Source: Massilia sp. YIM B02763
GTDB taxonomy: Bacteria; Pseudomonadota; Gammaproteobacteria; Burkholderiales; Burkholderiaceae_D
DNA length: 64,000 nucleotides
NCBI RefSeq assembly: GCF_030412015.1
Contig: NZ_JASNRD010000004.1
Span: forward strand, 186,001-250,000
Direction of reading: 5' to 3'
Shown piece by piece: positions 61,623 to 64,000 of the stretch (positions within the stretch are counted from its first letter, which is position 1; each line of letters opens with the position of its first letter). The translations under genes and the position numbers were made by a program. The notes below the pieces were generated by a model, which saw only the letters and a program-made list of their open reading frames with translations, made no database searches and had not been told where the DNA came from.

Positions 61623-64000
61623 ATGTTTGAACGTATCATCCGCTCCGCCATCGAGCATCGATGGATCGTCATGTTGGCCGTGTTTGCCATGGCTGCCATC
61701 GGCGTCTACAACTACCAGCGCCTCCCGATCGACGCGGTCCCGGACATTACCAACGTCCAGGTCCAGATCAACACGTCGGCCCAGGGCTACTCGCCGCTTG
61801 AGGTCGAGCAGCGCGTCACCTATCCGATCGAAACCGTCATGGCCGGCCTGCCTGGCCTCGAACAGACCCGTTCGCTGTCGCGTTATGGCCTGTCGCAGGT
61901 GACCGTCATCTTCAAGGACGGCACCGATGTCTTTTTCGCCCGCCAGCTGGTCAACCAGCGCATCCAGGAAGCGAAAGAGGGCTTGCCGGAAGGCGTGACG
62001 CCGAACATGGGGCCGATTTCGACCGGCCTGGGCGAGATCTACTTGTGGACGGTCGAGAGTACGCCGGGTGCGAAGAAGCCTGACGGCACGCCCTATACGC
62101 CGACGGACCTGCGCGAAATCCAGGACTGGATCATCAAGCCCCAGTTGCGCCAGGTTCCCGGCGTCACCGAAATCAACTCGATCGGCGGCTTCTCGAAGGA
62201 GTATCACGTCACGCCGGATCCGGCCAAACTGAGTTCGTATGGACTGACGATGACCAAGGTGGTCGACGCGATCGAGCAAAACAACGGCAATGTCGGCGCC
62301 GGCTACGTCGAGCGCCGCGGCGAACAGTTCCTGGTCCGGGCGCCGGGCCAAGTCCGGACCCTGGACGACATCCGCAACACCATCGTCAGCAATGTGCGGG
62401 GCGTACCGATCCGTGTGCGCGATGTCGCCACCGTCGGCCTGGGGCGCGAGCTGCGCACCGGCGCGGCAACGGCCAACGGCAAGGAAGTGGTGCTGGGCAC
62501 GGTCTTCATGCTGATCGGCGAGAACAGCCGCGTGGTCGCACAGGCCGCCGCGGACAAAATGGCGGAGATCAACAAGACGCTGCCGCCGGGCGTCAAGGCG
62601 GTCCCTGTCTACGACCGCACCGTCCTGGTCGACAAAGCCATCGCCACCGTGAAGAAGAACCTGATGGAAGGTGCGATTCTCGTCATCGTGATTCTGTTCC
62701 TGTTCCTTGGGAACATCCGCGCGGCGATCATCACGGCGCTGGTCATTCCGCTGTCGATGCTGTTCACATTCTCGGGCATGGTGACCTACAAGATCAGTGC
62801 CAACCTGATGAGTCTCGGCGCGCTCGACTTCGGCATCATCATCGACGGCGCGGTCGTCATCGTCGAGAACTGCGTGCGGCGTCTGGCGCACGCACAAGAG
62901 CATCACAAGCGTGAGCTGACCTTGAACGAACGCTTTCACGAAGTGTTCGCGGCTGCCCGCGAGGCACGCCGTCCGCTGCTGTTCGGCCAGCTGATCATCA
63001 TGGTCGTCTACCTGCCGATCTTCGCGCTGGCCGGCGTCGAGGGCAAGATGTTCCACCCGATGGCCTTCGCCGTGGTCCTGGCACTGGTCGGCGCGATGAT
63101 CCTGTCTATGACCTTCGTGCCGGCCGCGGTCGCGCTGTTCATAGGCAAGCGCGTCGCGGAGAAGGAAAACCGCCTGATGAGCAAGGCCAAGGACTGGTAT
63201 GCACCGGTGCTGGACAAGGTGCTGCGTAATGGCCCTGTCGTGCTGGCATCCAGTGTCGTGCTGGTGGTCCTGTCCGGCCTCCTCGCTGCACGCCTCGGCA
63301 GCGAATTCATCCCGAACCTGAACGAAGGCGACCTGGCGATCCAGGCCTTGCGTATTCCGGCCACCAGCCTGTCGGAGTCGCTGGCCATGCAGGAGAAGCT
63401 CGAGACTGGCCTGAAGGCGAAATTCCCGGAGATCGACCGCGTGTTCGCGCGCACAGGCACGGCCGAGATCGCGTCCGATCCGATGCCGCAGAATATCTCC
63501 GACGGCTACATCATGCTCAAGCCCGAATCGCAATGGCCGGAGCCGAAGAAGACCCATGCTGGGCTGGTCGAAGCAATCCAGAAGGAGTCCGAGAAATATG
63601 TGGGCAATGCCTTCGAGTTCTCGCAGCCCATCCAGCTGCGTTTCAACGAGCTGATCTCGGGTGTGCGTAGCGACGTTGCCGTCAAGGTCTTCGGCGATGA
63701 CATGGACGTGCTGGCGAAGACTGGACAGCAAATCGCCGAAGTGCTGCAAAAGATCCCTGGCGCGGCCGAGGTCAAGGTCGAGCAGACCGGAGGTTTGCCG
63801 ATGCTGTCGGTGAACATCGACCGCGAGAAGACTGCCCGATATGGCTTGAACATCGCCGATGTGCAGGCAGCCCTCGCTACCGCAACCGGTGGGCGCCAGG
63901 CCGGCATCATGTTCGAGGGAGACCGCCGTTTCGACATCCTCGTGCGGCTGCCCGAAGAGCTGCGCAGCGACATCGATGCATTGCGCCGTTTGCCGATCGC
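61623..64000 (+). CDS. czcA: CzcA-like heavy-metal RND efflux pump (3' end outside window)
   Basis: The frame is open to the window end, giving 792 of an expected about 1,040 residues. It starts FERIIRSAIEHRWIVML. The HME-RND proton relay is intact: LDFGIIIDGAVVIVEN, a signature found in Co/Zn/Cd pumps. It also has VPVYDRTVLVDKAIATVKKNL and ELISGVRSDVAVKVFG. It exports divalent cations from the periplasm or cytoplasm through CzcB/CzcC. The first TM and pore loop are complete; the last four or so TMs are not seen. Confidence 0.93.
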   Translation, partial: MFERIIRSAIEHRWIVMLAVFAMAAIGVYNYQRLPIDAVPDITNVQVQINTSAQGYSPLEVEQRVTYPIETVMAGLPGLEQTRSLSRYGLSQVTVIFKDGTDVFFARQLVNQRIQEAKEGLPEGVTPNMGPISTGLGEIYLWTVESTPGAKKPDGTPYTPTDLREIQDWIIKPQLRQVPGVTEINSIGGFSKEYHVTPDPAKLSSYGLTMTKVVDAIEQNNGNVGAGYVERRGEQFLVRAPGQVRTLDDIRNTIVSNVRGVPIRVRDVATVGLGRELRTGAATANGKEVVLGTVFMLIGENSRVVAQAAADKMAEINKTLPPGVKAVPVYDRTVLVDKAIATVKKNLMEGAILVIVILFLFLGNIRAAIITALVIPLSMLFTFSGMVTYKISANLMSLGALDFGIIIDGAVVIVENCVRRLAHAQEHHKRELTLNERFHEVFAAAREARRPLLFGQLIIMVVYLPIFALAGVEGKMFHPMAFAVVLALVGAMILSMTFVPAAVALFIGKRVAEKENRLMSKAKDWYAPVLDKVLRNGPVVLASSVVLVVLSGLLAARLGSEFIPNLNEGDLAIQALRIPATSLSESLAMQEKLETGLKAKFPEIDRVFARTGTAEIASDPMPQNISDGYIMLKPESQWPEPKKTHAGLVEAIQKESEKYVGNAFEFSQPIQLRFNELISGVRSDVAVKVFGDDMDVLAKTGQQIAEVLQKIPGAAEVKVEQTGGLPMLSVNIDREKTARYGLNIADVQAALATATGGRQAGIMFEGDRRFDILVRLPEELRSDIDALRRLPI

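Noticed and set aside
61623-63749. Long open frames antisense to czcA, the chemoreceptor, the MetE fusion and other GC-rich genes
   Set aside because: They lack ribosome-binding sites and known domains, are low-complexity Arg/His/Gln/Ala-rich, and mirror a strong gene on the other strand; such frames arise by chance in GC-rich DNA.

Overview
The window reads as about 64 kb of the chromosome of a high-GC betaproteobacterium, most likely Oxalobacteraceae close to Massilia. This rests on family resemblance and style: dense GC-rich codon use, ATGA-overlapped operons, Tat-exported binding proteins, plant-polysaccharide sugar genes, and dispersed palindromes built on CCCTGCGAAGGCAGGG. No rRNA or tRNA is visible, so the assignment is inference.

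From 1 to about 43 kb the sequence looks like core chromosome. 1-9.1 kb is a sugar region: the end of a GH51 arabinofuranosidase, a secreted SGNH hydrolase with a divergent LysR regulator, a small monooxygenase, and a complete YtfQRT-YjfF-type ABC importer for (galacto)furanoses followed by a GbpR-like LysR regulator. Then come a chemoreceptor (9.3-11 kb), a fumarylacetoacetase-family hydrolase paired with a 2-hydroxyacid dehydrogenase (11.2-12.9 kb), and a tripartite drug-efflux operon marR-emrB-OMF-emrA on the minus strand (13-17.7 kb). 17.8-23.2 kb holds single genes: an alpha/beta hydrolase, a lipoprotein-anchored SDR, a small lipoprotein, a pirin and an M20 dipeptidase. 23.4-28.3 kb is a tight seven-gene operon joining TusA-like and DsrE-like sulfur-carrier proteins, a phosphonate-type ABC importer and a TusA::core-MetE fusion; I regard it as the best candidate for an undescribed system. 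28.7-33.8 kb is a galactose operon (galT, a degenerate M24 protein, galK, a GH2 beta-galactosidase). 34-43 kb carries a glycosyltransferase, a (GSS)n lipoprotein, VanZ-like and zinc-ribbon proteins, an SDR, a TPM/TPM/LemA set, pyrF and sbcB.

At about 42.93 kb, directly upstream of sbcB, composition drops sharply to AT-rich. A four-gene operon of three different tyrosine recombinases plus a small coiled-coil protein (43.0-48.55 kb) opens an accessory region reaching about 58.6 kb. It holds unknown proteins, an orphan Xre/MbcA/ParS-type antitoxin fragment, a GC-rich CAP-domain lipoprotein, an XRE regulator with a palindromic operator facing an unknown gene, a frameshifted abortive-infection gene, a large UvrD-like helicase with a possible nuclease insertion and zinc finger, and scars of a pRiA4b ORF-3-like gene and a glutathione S-transferase. 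The last 5.4 kb is a heavy-metal efflux operon czcI-czcC-czcB-czcA; czcA runs off the right end.

Functional themes are uptake and breakdown of arabinose/galactose-containing plant polymers, detoxification (EmrAB-OMF, Czc), an unexplained sulfur/methyl-transfer module, and a recombinase-led island with defence-like cargo.
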